Shown: positions 35,501-47,500 of the stretch, piece by piece
Numbering within the stretch: position 1 is the stretch's first letter
Layout: each line of letters begins with the position of its first letter
Assembly (NCBI GenBank): GCA_964036195.1
Contig: OZ038457.1
Coordinates: forward strand, 1,153,180 to 1,217,179
DNA: 64,000 nucleotides
Reading direction: 5' to 3'
Source of the DNA: Sphaerolaimus hirsutus
Lineage: Eukaryota > Nematoda > Chromadorea > Monhysterida > Sphaerolaimidae
Translations under genes and position numbers: made by a program
The notes under the pieces: model-generated
Database searches by the model: none
The model's input: the letters and a program-made list of their open reading frames with translations, nothing else
What the model was told of the DNA's origin: nothing

Positions 35501-36631
35501 ATGGCTTCGAATCACCCTGCACGTATATTGAGTCCAAGAAAAAAACTACTTGACAGTGGATCACATTTATTACCGTGTCCACCAGAATTCAGACCTGGTA
35601 TGTTATATGTAATAGTGGTAGTTAAACGACGACGACGACAACGACGACAGTTGACCCGTTAAACACATATCCCTCTTTTTAGATGCTTTGCCACCAACAC
35701 AAGCATATGTGAGTCATTGTGAACGTGAGCAGCTTCTACTTATCAGCGATGGTAATGAAACATCACCATGTAAGGACAAGATAATGCTTTATTTTGATTT
35801 ATACTTGTAGCACATTCCAATATATTAACCACCCACCTTAAAGATGTATTTACAACCGTGGCCGCCAGTACGGGCCTATTAGATTTCTCATCGTTGCATT
35901 TACACTTGGTGATGCGTGTTGTGACAATCGATGGACATGAGATAAAAGCAGAATATCCCGCCGGAAACATATTTAATGCTACAGCTCCTGTGACACTAAA
36001 AGATCAAGTTGCATATGTGCCAAATCCCTTGGAAAGCATATGGGATGGAATTGAAATATTCCACAATTCACTACTGTTGTGTAGAGAGTCCAACTATAGT
36101 AAAAAGGCATATATAAAGAAAATTTTGCAAACAAGTGGTGTTTATCGACGTACACAATTGGCGGCAAGTGGCTGGGTCGAACTCAGCGATGAAGAAGCAC
36201 CACACATTCAAAGTGGTGGAACCGAATATTTCAGAAAAAGATCTGAGCCTGTTTTTTTAACACAAGAGTTTTATGGAAGATTGGCATTGGATTTCGGAGA
36301 ACAGGCGAAACCATGGCATTCTGCAATGCAATTAACAATTGTACTTAGACGTGTGCCAGACAGCTTAATGTTTGAATCATTTAGCTTACCAAAAGAATAC
36401 ATTGGAAAACTAAAAATCAAATTCGACAGTATTGAGTTGTCTGTACGTAAAATTCACCCGGTATGTCAGATTATGTGTTTTGCTTTTTTATATGTTATTT
36501 TCACATGCTGTGTTTTTCAGGTGACATCACTATCTGTTGCTTTGGCTGACCGTGTCAAGACACATGGAATCTATCATTCCTTCAGACAATATAACGTCGG
36601 GCAGGTGTCATTTTCACAAACGAATGTGTGA
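35501..36631 (+). CDS. MCP: Major capsid protein, first jelly-roll block
   Basis: Exons 35501-35597, 35683-35751, 35811-36460 and 36521-36631 join in phase. The block ESIWDGIEIFHNSLLL, then YSKKAYIKKIL, then YRRTQLAASGWVEL, then LTIVLRR and KIKFDSIELSVRKIHP follows the N-terminal jelly roll of Polinton double-jelly-roll capsid proteins. The frame stops with TGA inside a 77-bp hairpin (36626-36703), while the second jelly roll continues after 36855. Either an intron without a recognisable acceptor or an insertion separates them. Confidence 0.75.
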
Positions 36632-36850
36632 AAGTATACAAAGAGCAAAAGTGAAAATAACATATTTTCACACTTTTTCTGTTTGTATGCTTTCACATAT
36701 GCACTTGTGAAACCCCCCCACGTATTTTCCTTACTGAAGGTGCTCGGGCCGCGCCTCCCATTGCCCTAGGAACACAGGTTTTTTTTTAAAAAAATTTTAA
36801 AATTTTTTTAAAATTTTTTTAAAAGTTTTTTAATTTTGTTTTCTATTACA
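36626..36850. repeat. Hairpin plus A/T tract between the two MCP blocks
   Basis: 36626-36703 is an inverted repeat (TGTGAAAGTATACAAA against TTTGTATGCTTTCACA). It is followed by a short G/C-rich patch and a long run of T and A blocks (36778-36840). No AG acceptor directly precedes the second coding block, so the piece looks more like an insertion or rearrangement than a clean intron. Confidence 0.55.
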
Positions 36851-36854
36851 TGTG

Positions 36855-37493
36855 GGTCGACTACCGCGAGGATTAATAATATGTATGAGTAAGACGGATG
36901 CTGCCAAGCCCCAGTCGACAGATGAACCAAGGCATAATTATCTGCCAATGCACGTATCCGATTTATCGGTTCAAATTGGGTCAAGACTATGTCCAAATAG
37001 ACCGTTGCGCTTCAATTGGAGTCTAGCAAAAAGCTCTGACATTTACAGAGAATGTTATTCTATGATTGAAAACTGGACAGCTGTGCAAAATGAGTTGACA
37101 ATGGCCAAGTTTACAACATGCCAATTTTTTGTATGTATAAGCTTATGCAATGACAAGGTTACAAGGTATGTCAAAGCGTAAAAGGTCATTTTTGCACTTT
37201 TTACATCCGTTTTTCAATCATTTCAGCAATAGCTGGGAAGCCCTGAACACTGGAGATGCATTTCTGAATATGACCTTTGCTGAGCCCATACCTTTGGGGG
37301 GCTGTATACTCTATACAATACTTGTGAATGATAGTTTTCTACGAATTGGTATGTTATTTTCACAATATGTTTTTTTCACGATATGTGTTTTTCACAAGAT
37401 GTGATATTCACTATGATTTTGCGTTGTTATATGTTATATTCCATACATCTTTCAGATCCAACAAACACCATCTACACTCAACAAGTCCATGCA
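36855..37493 (+). CDS. MCP: Major capsid protein, second jelly-roll block
   Basis: The frame opens with GRLPRGLIICMSKTDA, matching the GqlPk-type motif that begins the second half of Polinton capsid proteins. It continues with LPMHVSDLSVQIGS, RECYSMIENW and, in the exon at 37227, NTGDAFLNMTFAEPIPLGGC; a last short exon near 37456 ends the protein. The exon ending at 37130 and the one at 37227 are out of phase by one base at a run of six T beside the donor. It would form hexon-like trimers. With the first block it covers the usual MCP length. Confidence 0.72.
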
Positions 37494-38273
37494 TAGTGAT
37501 CAAGTGTCATATATGTTATATGTGTGTGTATATAGTAAAGTGATTTGTGTTTTTTTTCCTATTGTGTGACAAATAAAGCAACCTTCCCATTCACAGATGG
37601 CAATTTTATTTAGAAATTGCAATAACAACTACAAGAAAAAATACAAAAATGAAAAATAAAACAACAATTAGACAATAATTGACATATAAAATCCTAACAT
37701 ACAATGTTTTTTTGGGTGAACACTTTATGGATCACATTTCCCATTTAAGTGGTCAAAAAGAATGGGAATTTTTTTATTTTTTTATACAAACAGTTGACAT
37801 ACAATGTTTTTTTGTGTGTGAACACCATGTGAACACTTTCCCATTTAAAATATGAAGTCAAAAAGAATGGGAATTTTTTTATTTTTTATTTTTTAGTTTT
37901 CCGTTTTATATTTTTTTTTTTAGTTTTCAATTTTGATGGTGATGAACAGTTGACATGAAATGTTTTTTTGGTGTGAACACTTTGTGAACACTGTCCCCAT
38001 CTTGATGTTTACAGTATTTGATATAGAGAGAAAGATAGAGAAAAAATATTTACAAAAGAGATGGGGACGTTTTACATTTTTTACACTCACTCACTCACTC
38101 TTACCATAATATGGAAGCACCATTGACAATCTGTACATACATTATATGCATTCTGGTGGCCTGTTGCTGTACAACATTTTTGGTAATCTGCTGTGCAGCA
38201 CATTAAAACAAATACCAATAATGACATTTTATTTACACACAACTGTACATAAGTTCACAGCCTAATAAAGAAT
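37494..38273. other. Convergent 3' region with tandem repeats
   Basis: Polyadenylation-type AATAAA occurs near 37573 for the plus-strand capsid gene, and TTTATT words on the other side suit the convergent minus-strand gene. Three diverged direct repeats of a TTGACATACAATGTTTTTTT...TGTGAACAC block lie near 37697, 37794 and 37950. A 31-codon ATG frame at 38111-38206 would encode a Cys-rich hydrophobic peptide (ICILVACCCTTFLVICC); I cannot say whether it is used. Confidence 0.5.
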
Positions 38274-41200
38274 TCACATGGCTCTGCAAATCTCCATGCA
38301 TGCATCTGGTGACATTGACACATGCCCTTCACATTCACAATGGGCACAGCGAATGTACAGGTGATGAGTGGCCTCGGTTGTGTTGCAGAACCTAGGGATA
38401 AAAGACAAAATGTCAAAGGTTGTCATGCGTTTGTTGCTACAGGTTACATTGGAAAGATGTAGCTATCAAAAAGACCTGCAATTTTTCCAAAATTCCAAGC
38501 CATTTGTGGCCTGCACTTTTTCAGGCACATGTGCCTCAAAGTTACTGGGCTGCTGGTCACATAAGCTGTGGGGGGGGACATAGCCTGCTGTGTTTGGGGC
38601 GCTAGAGCTGAGCCCCCTGCAATAGCCAGGATTGAGGGGGATTTGGGGGGTCTGGTAGGGGTTGGTGTCGATGCACAGGACTTGTGCCATAAACTTTTCC
38701 ACATCTCTCCATCTGAGCAGCTTGACCATGACCATCTCGTCCACCTTCTTTCCAATCGGTAGGAGCCCTTTGCCAGTAGCTTTGCTGGCTTTCTGGAGTT
38801 TGTCCACGAACTGCGTCTGCATCTCTGTGACGGTGGTGCCCTGGGGGATCTGAAGGAGGGGGGATTTTTTGTTTTAGATTGTTTTATAAGTGATGTTCAA
38901 GTGTACAGCAACAATTGACAACCAACATGGCCATCAACTTTGATGTATACTTGTCCAGACCGTTTGTCTGTTGCCCATTCCACCATTGGCAGAGTGTTCA
39001 GTGGTTTTGGGGGGTTGCCAAAACCCCTGCGCACACGAGCATATAGATTGGTATAATGCTCAACATCCAGGGGTCCACTGGGTTTGCGCCCTGGATAGTC
39101 TTCAGTCAGCCAAGTGCCGGTCAGGTCATCCCCATTCAAGTCTCTGTTCTGCCTAAATACAGCCAATAATCTACTCATTGACTGTATTCTATTGCTGCGC
39201 CTTGACATGACCCGTTGCAATCTTACAGGAAAGCCACAGCCCATGTGCATGGACATGGCAATGGACACAGCGCGCACATCGCATGTGTTCACCATGTGCC
39301 CCCGCACCAGATTGCAGTCCCTCTCAAACATCATGGTCCATTTTTGCTCTTCTACCGGGACGCCAGCAAAACCTTCAAACAGTGCTTCAATCGGGAGTAC
39401 ATGCCGTTCAATGTCAATGGCACGCTGCAGACCCGTGTATGAGCTCAAAGCTAATGTGGTGGCCAGCATTGCGCGATTGGATTCCACCACATATTCGCGC
39501 ACGGATGCATAAGCTTGGGCAAGCTGCACATTGTGCATAATGTGCATCTGATGGGCAGCCTTTTGCTGTTTGCTGGGAGGCTTTCCTCCCACACCTTTAA
39601 GCTTCTTCAGCTTTTTACTGGTGGTTGATGGAATGATGTAATCTGGGCTGCCCAACTCAGCTGTGACCGGTGGCTGCAGTCTTCCCCTGTCGAACAGTGG
39701 TTGGCCAGCTTCATCCATTGCATTGGCCAGCAATGGTAGAATGCCTGCCATACCCGTGGTGGCAGCTGACAGGCACTCTTCAATACTGCCAGGTGTAAAC
39801 GAGCCAGCTGGTGCATCCGCGTGGGCGTTGATGATGGTGGTGTTGGTGCTGGTGGTGCTGCTGCTGCTGGCACGGTCAGGATTGGGTCCCCTCATTGGTG
39901 GCTGGAGGCTGACGCTCCGGCAATCATGTCCATCTTGGAGTGCATAATCTGCAAAAAAACAATACATTTTGTAGTCACAATATTGGTTTAAACGTCATGC
40001 CCCTCCACATTTAGCAGACATTCCACACAAACCCCCCACTTACCACAAAACCCACCCCCCAAAAAGTGTACAAAAACAGCCAACCTTGCGCAACTGGCTG
40101 GACATAGCTGGCAGATCGTCCATGTACTGGTTGAGGCCTAGCAAACTCCACAGCACATTCTCTTCTTGCATCTGAAACATATCGCTTGCTGTCCCCCCTG
40201 GGCACGTGTTGGGTGGTTCTGCTGCATTCATCCTCAGATTGATAAGTGCCATGGCATCCAGCTCCTCCAGCGCTTTCTGTTTCTTGTCCTGATCCTCCCC
40301 CTCTATAGCTGCATGCCTTTCCTTGGCCTGTTGCGCCAACATTTCCTTCAGTTTCTCCAGGGGGGGCAGCTGCATGCGTTCTCTGGCAATCTGTCTCAGT
40401 CTGGGGCACAGATCCAGCTGGAACTGCTCGTTCACCTGGAGCAGCTCTCTGATCTTCTTCACTTCCTGTGGTAGACTGGCCAAATCCAGTTCCTGGTCCT
40501 GCTGTACGTTTCCTGGACACAAATTCGCTTGTTCCACTGCCTCGCCACTGTGGGGGTAGCATACGACCGGTCCCTCTTTGTCTTTGTCCACTTGTAGAGC
40601 TGCTGTCTTTTTCTCCAGCTGCCTTAGTTCCAGCTTTGCGTTTACATGCCTCAGCATACGTGTTTGGGGGGATGGCGTGCTGCCCACACTGCTGTTGGTC
40701 TTTGTGCTGGTTGTGCTTGCTTTGCACAGCTTGCTGTACAACCGGCGGCACCGCTTGCACTTGTGCTTCTTTCTCCGGGGCAATGAGCTGATTGAACTGC
40801 ATGTACTGTTGTTCGAGCCGCTTTCGCTGCTTATCCAAACCCATTTCCCGGGCTTGCGATGCTTCTTGGTAGGTTTCGTAGTAGGTTCCTCCACCTCCTT
40901 CTGACCTGACGAAAACAGCCTTTTTCTTGCCTGTCTGGCTGTGGTGCCCGGATGGGTGACCCTCTTCACATGTCTCTGAGGTGGCTTGGGGGCGTTCAGC
41001 AAGCTGCTGCTGGCCATTGGGGTCCTCTGCTGTAGACTGTCCACGTTCCATGTCTTCACAACCTCCATTCCTGCCACTTCTCTGGGTGGAGACTCCAGCA
41101 CTATCACCTCCATGTCTGGCCTGGCTTTCTTTGCTGGTGGTGGTGGTGGCTGCTTTGGTGGGATTGGTGGCATTGGAATGGCCACTGTTGATATCCTGGC

Positions 41201-42316
41201 TGCTTCTACTGGTGCCCCTGCTGGCAGTGGGATCGATGCTGGATCCTGCTCCTCCAGCACCGTGGATGCCTGTGAATGGGGGGGCATGAAGTGTACTACA
41301 TGTATTGATTGTTAATTCACCCGTCCACACATTGAAACTTAACAGTACATTTCACCACTAACAAAAACATCACCACAATTCTGTGAAAAAAGCCAACAAA
41401 CCTGTTGCTGTGGGTCCACTTCCATCTGTGTTGCTGGTGCTGCTGCTGCTGGGGTCTGGTTTGCTCCTTCCCGCTGTTGCTGGGGTGTTGTGTCCATTGG
41501 AGCTTCTGACTGGATTTTTGGTGGTGCTGCCCATGGCTGTGCCCTTGCTGGTGCTACTGCTGTGCTGCTGCTGCTGCTGGCCATCTGGTGGCTCTGGCTG
41601 GTGGCTGGGGGGTCCGTCCTTGCACAGGTGCTGACCTGTGTACTCGTCGGTTCCATCGCATCTGCTCTCCTTTCTTCTCTCATCACTTCTCTCTCTGGAT
41701 CCTGTGCTGGTCTTTCTCTTCTGACAGGCTGGCTTGACTTTGTCGTTGTCACTACCACCGTTGCTGCTAATGCCTTCTTTGGAAGAGCCTGAGAAGGGAG
41801 AAAAAAATTTGGCATTATGGTTGCAGCATTCTGGTCGCAGTTTTGTGGTCACTACATAAGTCTGACAATCAACATTACATATACATAGCCATCAAAAACA
41901 CGACAAACCTGAGGGGCTGGCTGCTGACCCTCTACTAATCTCCTGACCCTCTGGGGGTACATGCCTTCCTCCTTTTGTGACTTTTTCGTTCTGACCATTG
42001 TCTCCTGCTCTGACAGGTTCCTTGCTGGGCCTCTTGGTGGCTGGACTGGGATCGGTTGGCGCTCGTTCACAAGCACACTCACTGAAGTGGTAACAGCTTC
42101 GTTTGTGCCAGACAGCGCTTGATCCACATTCATCCGTATGGCGTGTGGTGGTATCGCCCTCGCCAGTACAGCTGCAGCTTCTGGACCAAGTGTTCTCACT
42201 TGATAGCCTGGACTGTCTGACGTCGGCAGGGCGATTCCCACTTTCACTTGACCTGATGGTGGGGAATGTGTATGTGTATGTGTATGTGTGTATGTGTATG
42301 TATATGTATATGTGTA

Positions 42317-42347
<31 letters not shown>

Positions 42348-43715
42348 GTATGTGTGTGTGTGTTTGTGTGTGTTTGTGTGTGATTATGATAAGTGAAAAC
42401 ACAGCAGATACAATGGCCACAAACAATTCCCACAGCAAAAACAAACCCCACAGGACAGAAAAAACACAGTAGAAACCGACCCTGATTTGTCCTTTGCTGC
42501 TCTGGTTCTGCCACCAATGCAGCTGCCCGGTTTGGTGCTGGTTCCCCGTTCATTGAAATCTGACCCAAACTCTGTCAGCCTCTCAATGTCTGCCACAGGT
42601 TGCACAGGTCCAATGTCGTCCACCAGGACCCTGTGTGGGGGGTTGCTTATTGATACATTTCTCACAGTATTTGCATGAATAGGTATCCTACAGTGTGAAT
42701 GTAGCCAAAAACATTGAATAATGCCCCTGGGGTCTTATTTGAGCACCAAGATTACATTAAAACACCCCAGAGGTCTTATTTAAGCTACAGCAAAACCACA
42801 TCTCACCTTGCTTTTGGAATGTGTAGAAGTTGACCCCGTCCACGTCCACGTCCACGTCCACGAGCAGGAAGGCTTTCTGTTTCCTCCTCCTCTGTCTCCT
42901 GCTTCACCTGTTCCAGCTCAAGCGAATCCACCGGTGTTTCTGGTATTTCTGGTGTCACTGGTGGCCTTCTGCCTCCAGCGTAGATCCCTGGCCTGAGGAC
43001 ACTGCCAACAAGCGCTGGCGTGCCTGAGTACATGGAAGGAAAGAGATGTGTGAGAGAAAAAATGGCATGCACACCACTTTTGGCCACATTCCACTCAGAA
43101 CACACAAAAGCCTACCCCCCACAAGGTCCACAAACGTCCAACCAAAAACATCTCCAAAACCCACCTGGTCTCCAGAAACTTGACAGTGCGTTTTCGTGTC
43201 TTGCAGCTTCTTGACCACTGCAACCAGTGCCTCCAGCAGCTGCAAGCGCTCGCGCATGCACGTGAACTGTCCGTCCTGCACCGCCTGTAGTACTGCCAGC
43301 AGATTTGGATGATGGAGGGGGTGATTGGGCGATGGCGTCGCTCCCGCCTGTCTGCAATGTGGGGGGAGTTTTATTTGAACATATGTCTAGTGTTCCCCAG
43401 GGGAGCTATTTTTTTATTTAAGGTGCTTTTCAATGTAAATAAAAGTCCCAGGGACAGTTTTTACAAATAAAAACACCAAAAACCAACCTTGTTTTGTTGC
43501 TTGTCAATTTTTTTGCCTCCACAGCCTTCTTCATTGGAGGGGCCAAATTGCATGTGCAATTCCTTGAAGGCGTCCCTGAAAACCTCTAAAAGCTCCTGTG
43601 AGGTTTTTCTATCCTCGAATGAGATAAGCTCGAACAAGAGCTTTTGCCCGCGCCCAAAGTCGTCGTCCAGATTGTGTAGAGGCAGACCGCTTGAAATCCT
43701 GAGTATGAAAGGCAC
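38274..43715 (-). CDS. Ten-exon dual-frame gene, frame 1, 1403 aa, unknown
   Basis: Exons (high to low): 43715-43488, 43351-43165, 43023-42807, 42630-42481, 42252-41909, 41788-41402, 41269-40085, 39948-38927, 38849-38476 and 38391-38274. All junctions are GT/AG and in phase, totalling 4212 nt from ATG to TGA. Features in order: a helical start (QKLLFELISFEDRKTSQELL), an RGRGRGRG tract, long S/T/G/Q-rich disorder with a coiled-coil patch (EMGLDKQRKRLEQQYMQFNQ), then an ordered block in exon 8. There RSNRIQSMSRLLAVFRQNRD and PLDVEHYTNLYARVRRGF resemble, weakly, a BEN-type DNA-binding domain. A Cys-rich end follows (IRCAHCECEG). The gene is distinctly more G+C-rich than its neighbours. Function unknown; if the BEN hint holds, it could be a chromatin or DNA-binding factor. 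Confidence 0.6.
39892..42568 (-). CDS. Frame 2 of the same transcript, 686 aa
   Basis: A second reading frame starts at an ATG in exon 4 (42568). It runs through exons 42252-41909, 41788-41402 and 41269-40085 using the same splice sites, always in phase, and stops early in exon 8 (57 nt in, about 39892). That is about 2.0 kb with no stop in either frame. Its product looks protein-like: TLGPEAAAVLARAIPPHAIR early, a PIPPKQPPPPPAKKAR proline tract, and a long charged helical part (SLPQEVKKIRELLQVNEQFQ, PPLEKLKEMLAQQAKERHAA) near the end. No family is recognised. It would need leaky scanning, an internal promoter or alternative first exons. Confidence 0.5.
42257..42385. repeat. TG/TATG microsatellite in an intron
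   Basis: It is an imperfect (TG)n/(TATGTG)n array within the intron 42253-42480 of the dual-frame gene. The His/Thr-repeat open frames it creates are artefacts. Confidence 0.9.
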
Positions 43716-43863
43716 ATTAAGAGTATCAAGAGCATATCAGGGTTTTGCACATCTTTTTCCTTGAATTAACACCCCCAGAGTACTTGTTTTTCATCAAAAA
43801 CGCTTGAATAAAAAAATCAAAAGGTACAATAATTTTGATGGGATTAATTCGCACAATTTTTAA

Positions 43864-44280
43864 GCTGAAAATATAATATAATGAGGGGGGCATTTTTAGT
43901 AGTTTTGTAGAAATAAACAGTTTTCAAAGTTTCCGGGGTTTTTTATATGTCAAAAACGATCACATTTTCCAAGAAAAGCGATCTGTTTATTATTTTGATC
44001 CAAGTAATCAATAGATCGATTTTCTTGGAAAATGCGATTGTTTTTGACATAAACTTTATAGAAAAAACGATTTTCAAAAGTTCCGGTTTTTTATGTCAAA
44101 AACAATCGCATTTTCCAAGAAAATCGATCTATTTATTACTTGGATCAAAATAATAAACAGATCGCTTTTCTTGGAAAATGTGATCGTTTTTGACATATAA
44201 AAAACCCCGGAAACTTTGAAAACTGTTTATTTCTACAAAACTACTAAAAACGCCCCCCCTCATTATATTATATTTTCAGC
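43864..44280. repeat. 417-bp near-perfect palindrome in the divergent intergenic region
   Basis: GCTGAAAATATAATATAATG at 43864 is mirrored at 44280, with the centre near 44072. Each arm also contains a nested inverted repeat (TTCCAAGAAAAGCGATCT with AGATCGATTTTCTTGGAA). It lies between the starts of the minus-strand dual-frame gene (43715) and the plus-strand membrane protein (44523). It could be a foldback insertion or a cis-acting element. Confidence 0.9.
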
Positions 44281-44522
44281 CTAAAACCAGACATAAACAG
44301 TTTTGGCACTCTACACTGAAACATTTCTCTATGCCACAGAAATGTAAAGTATTTATCAACAAAAGTACATATTTTTTATGTATCCAAAACAAAAGCTAGG
44401 TTTCTATTGCGTAAAAAGTAAACGCTTTAATAATTATCACTTGAATTCTGTCTAGAGGAATATTATTTTCAAAGATCTAAAACATAAAAACACTAAAAAT
44501 AACATCCAAAACCCTTGGTAAA

Positions 44523-47500
44523 ATGCAAAAAACCTTTGTTGTGGCACTTTTGACCATTTTTGGTATGTTTTAAAAAATTGGCTTTTGTCCAAGATTTCGA
44601 AACATTTTTCAAATTGTAGGCTACACATTCGCTGGCTATCATAGCATCTGCGCCTATTGTGATTGTCCTGCCAATGCAACAGGCACAATCAACTGCTCAA
44701 TTCAGGATCTAAAGTATGGCGGATTTAGAGCGGTGCGTTTTTAAAAGTTGAAAAAGACTACAATTTTAAAACTTTCGCAATTGAGAACATCATGTAGGAC
44801 AGAATTAAAAGCCAATGGAGTATTGCCAAAAAATTACAATTACCAGATGGCTTTTGTGACCTGGAAAAACAGCTGCAGCCCCGGTAAGTAAAGAGAGTAT
44901 GCAATATCAATATGAGAAGATTTGGGATGAATTTATTTTATGTTCATGTCTCCCATTGGAAATGTGCCAACCATCTTTTTATACATGTGTTTTCATTGCA
45001 AAAAATAAGTCAACAGTTTTTTCATCTTTTAAACAAAAACACATGTATAAAAAGACAGTTGGCACGTTTCCAACGGGAGACGCTTCCAATATTACAATAG
45101 AGTATCATGTCCGCCGAGTATAAAAAAACTTTATCATTATATTTCAACATGTTTACACAGTGGAACATTTTCATAGGTATAAAGATCTTTTGTATAAGAG
45201 TTCAATTTATGTTTTAATTTGTTAAGGGATTATAGATACATTGGGGGCAATGAGTCAATTAAACAAGCAAAAACCCTTTTTTCAGACTTGGCCCAAACAC
45301 AATAATCGAGTGCAACATTGCCAAACCCACACCACCCACTACCCACCTGGCTTTCAAACTGGGCACATTGCCAAAAACGACATCCGGCAACCTGGCGCCG
45401 GCCACAAGCAGCACAGTAGTCACTAATACGTGGAACATGGAACAGTATGTGACAGCGCCAGGAGATGTGATGACAATTTCGAATGCGGTCAGTTTTATAG
45501 TTTCTTGCTATAGTTGGGGGTTTTCACTGCAATAGAATGATGTATTATTTGACAAAAATCACTCTGAAACATAGGCTAAATGGTGCCAAGGCATGGAGGT
45601 TGAGCAGAAAAAAAGTTATGGTGCTATTATGGATGTAAAACAATTGATGTTGTCACAACATGAAACAGAAATTGAAAAAATTTCTGATCTGAAGGCAGCT
45701 GAAAAAGTTGACAATTGTGATGTGCTCAAAGGGGTGGAACAGACGCAAAATGCACACAGTATACACATTTCTCAAAAGCTGGCAGATATTAACACAAACA
45801 TTGTGGCAAAAATGAATCAGCTCAATGCAGACATTTTGAAAAAAATTGTGGAAAATGATGTGCCATCCAATGTTCATTTCACAACAATGGTATGTAAAAC
45901 ATACATTTCACATTTTTACAACCCTTTGTTTTTACAATGCTACATAATGTATATCACACCACAGAAAAGTGATGTGCAGCCTGAAACATCTGAACAAAAA
46001 ACCAGCTGTTTTTTGACAAAATCCAAAACATGGTGACAGCACAGCAACAGAGTGATAAAGCTGAAATTGTGGCTGAAATGACAAAGCATGACATTCACAT
46101 TTTGGAAAAGCTGAAGAGCATGGAATCCGATTTTGAAAAAAGCATTGAGACAAAATTAAAGGCACACACATCAGAAATTGTGGAAAAGCTTACTGTGAGC
46201 CATACTCAGACAATGGTATGTAAACAGAACATTCCCATTCTTTTTTATATAGTCATTTGTTTTTTACATTACTACATAATGTATATCACACCACAGAAAA
46301 GTGATGTGCAACCTGAAACATCAGAACAAAAAAATCAGCTGTTTTTTGACAAAATTCAAAACATGCTGACAACACAGCACCAGAGTGATAAAGCTGAAAT
46401 TATGGCTGAAATGACAAAGCATGACATTCACATTTTGGAAAAGCTGAAGAGCATGGAATCTGATTTTGAAAAAAGCATTGAGGCAAAATTAAAGGCACAC
46501 ACATCACAAATTGTGGAAAAGTTTGCTGTGGACCATGCCCAAACAATGGTATGTAAACGGAACATTCCCATTCTTTTTTATAAGGTCATTTATTTTTACA
46601 ACACTACATAATGTATATCACACCACAGAAAAATGATGTGCAGCCTGAAACATCAGAACAAAAAAATCAGCTTTTTTTTGACAAAATTCAAAAAATAGTG
46701 ACAACACAGCACCAGAGTGATAAAGCTGAAATTATGGCTGAAGTGACAAAGCATGACATTCACATTTTGAAAAACCTGAATGACATGAAATCTGATTTTG
46801 AAAGCAACATTGAGACAAAACTGGCACAGTGCACATCACAAGTTGTGGAAAAACTCAATGTGGCTATGGAAAAGCTGAAGGTGGATCATGTTCACACAAC
46901 AGCCACCAGCATAACAGACATGGTATGCATTTACATATGTAACATTAATTAATACATTTCAATGTTTCCTTCATTTCCAACATTTTACATATAGAGGACC
47001 CATTCACACTCTGAAAAGCTGGAAAAACATGTGCAATCAATTTTGGAAAAAATTGATAACAATGGTGAAAAGTACATTGAAAGGATATCATTGATAGAAA
47101 AACAGACCTCAGAGTACTGTAAAAAGGTCGACAACAAAATGGTATTTCTTCATATTATTTTAGACACAATTTTTAAATATAAACATGTAAATCATACATA
47201 AAAACACAGGAAACATTGGCAACAGATATAAAACAAATGAATCATACCATCAATTGTATGTTTGATTCCCTCTGTGATGGCTTTAAAAAGGTGAATGCCA
47301 CAATCAGGAATATGGAGGTATGTACACTTGTGGCTTTTGTCAATTTTTATATTAATGTTGCTTTCAAAATACAGATGACATGTCCTACCAATGCACCAGT
47401 GGAAAAAGAAATTGAGACAATTGTAAAATTGTTGCAAAATTTGCAAACCATGGAAAAAAGCACAACCTCCATGCCTAGCACCACAGAAAAACCATTGCAA

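Noticed and set aside
39114..39512. Plus-strand frames opposite the dual-frame gene
   Set aside because: They are shadows of G+C-rich minus-strand exons without splice or start support.
40011..41330. Treating only the longest frame at 40-41 kb as the gene
   Set aside because: The exon phases show that this frame and the overlapping 415-codon frame both fit splice chains, so both are reported.
42257..42444. His/Thr- and Cys/Met-repeat open frames
   Set aside because: They are translations of a TG microsatellite inside an intron.
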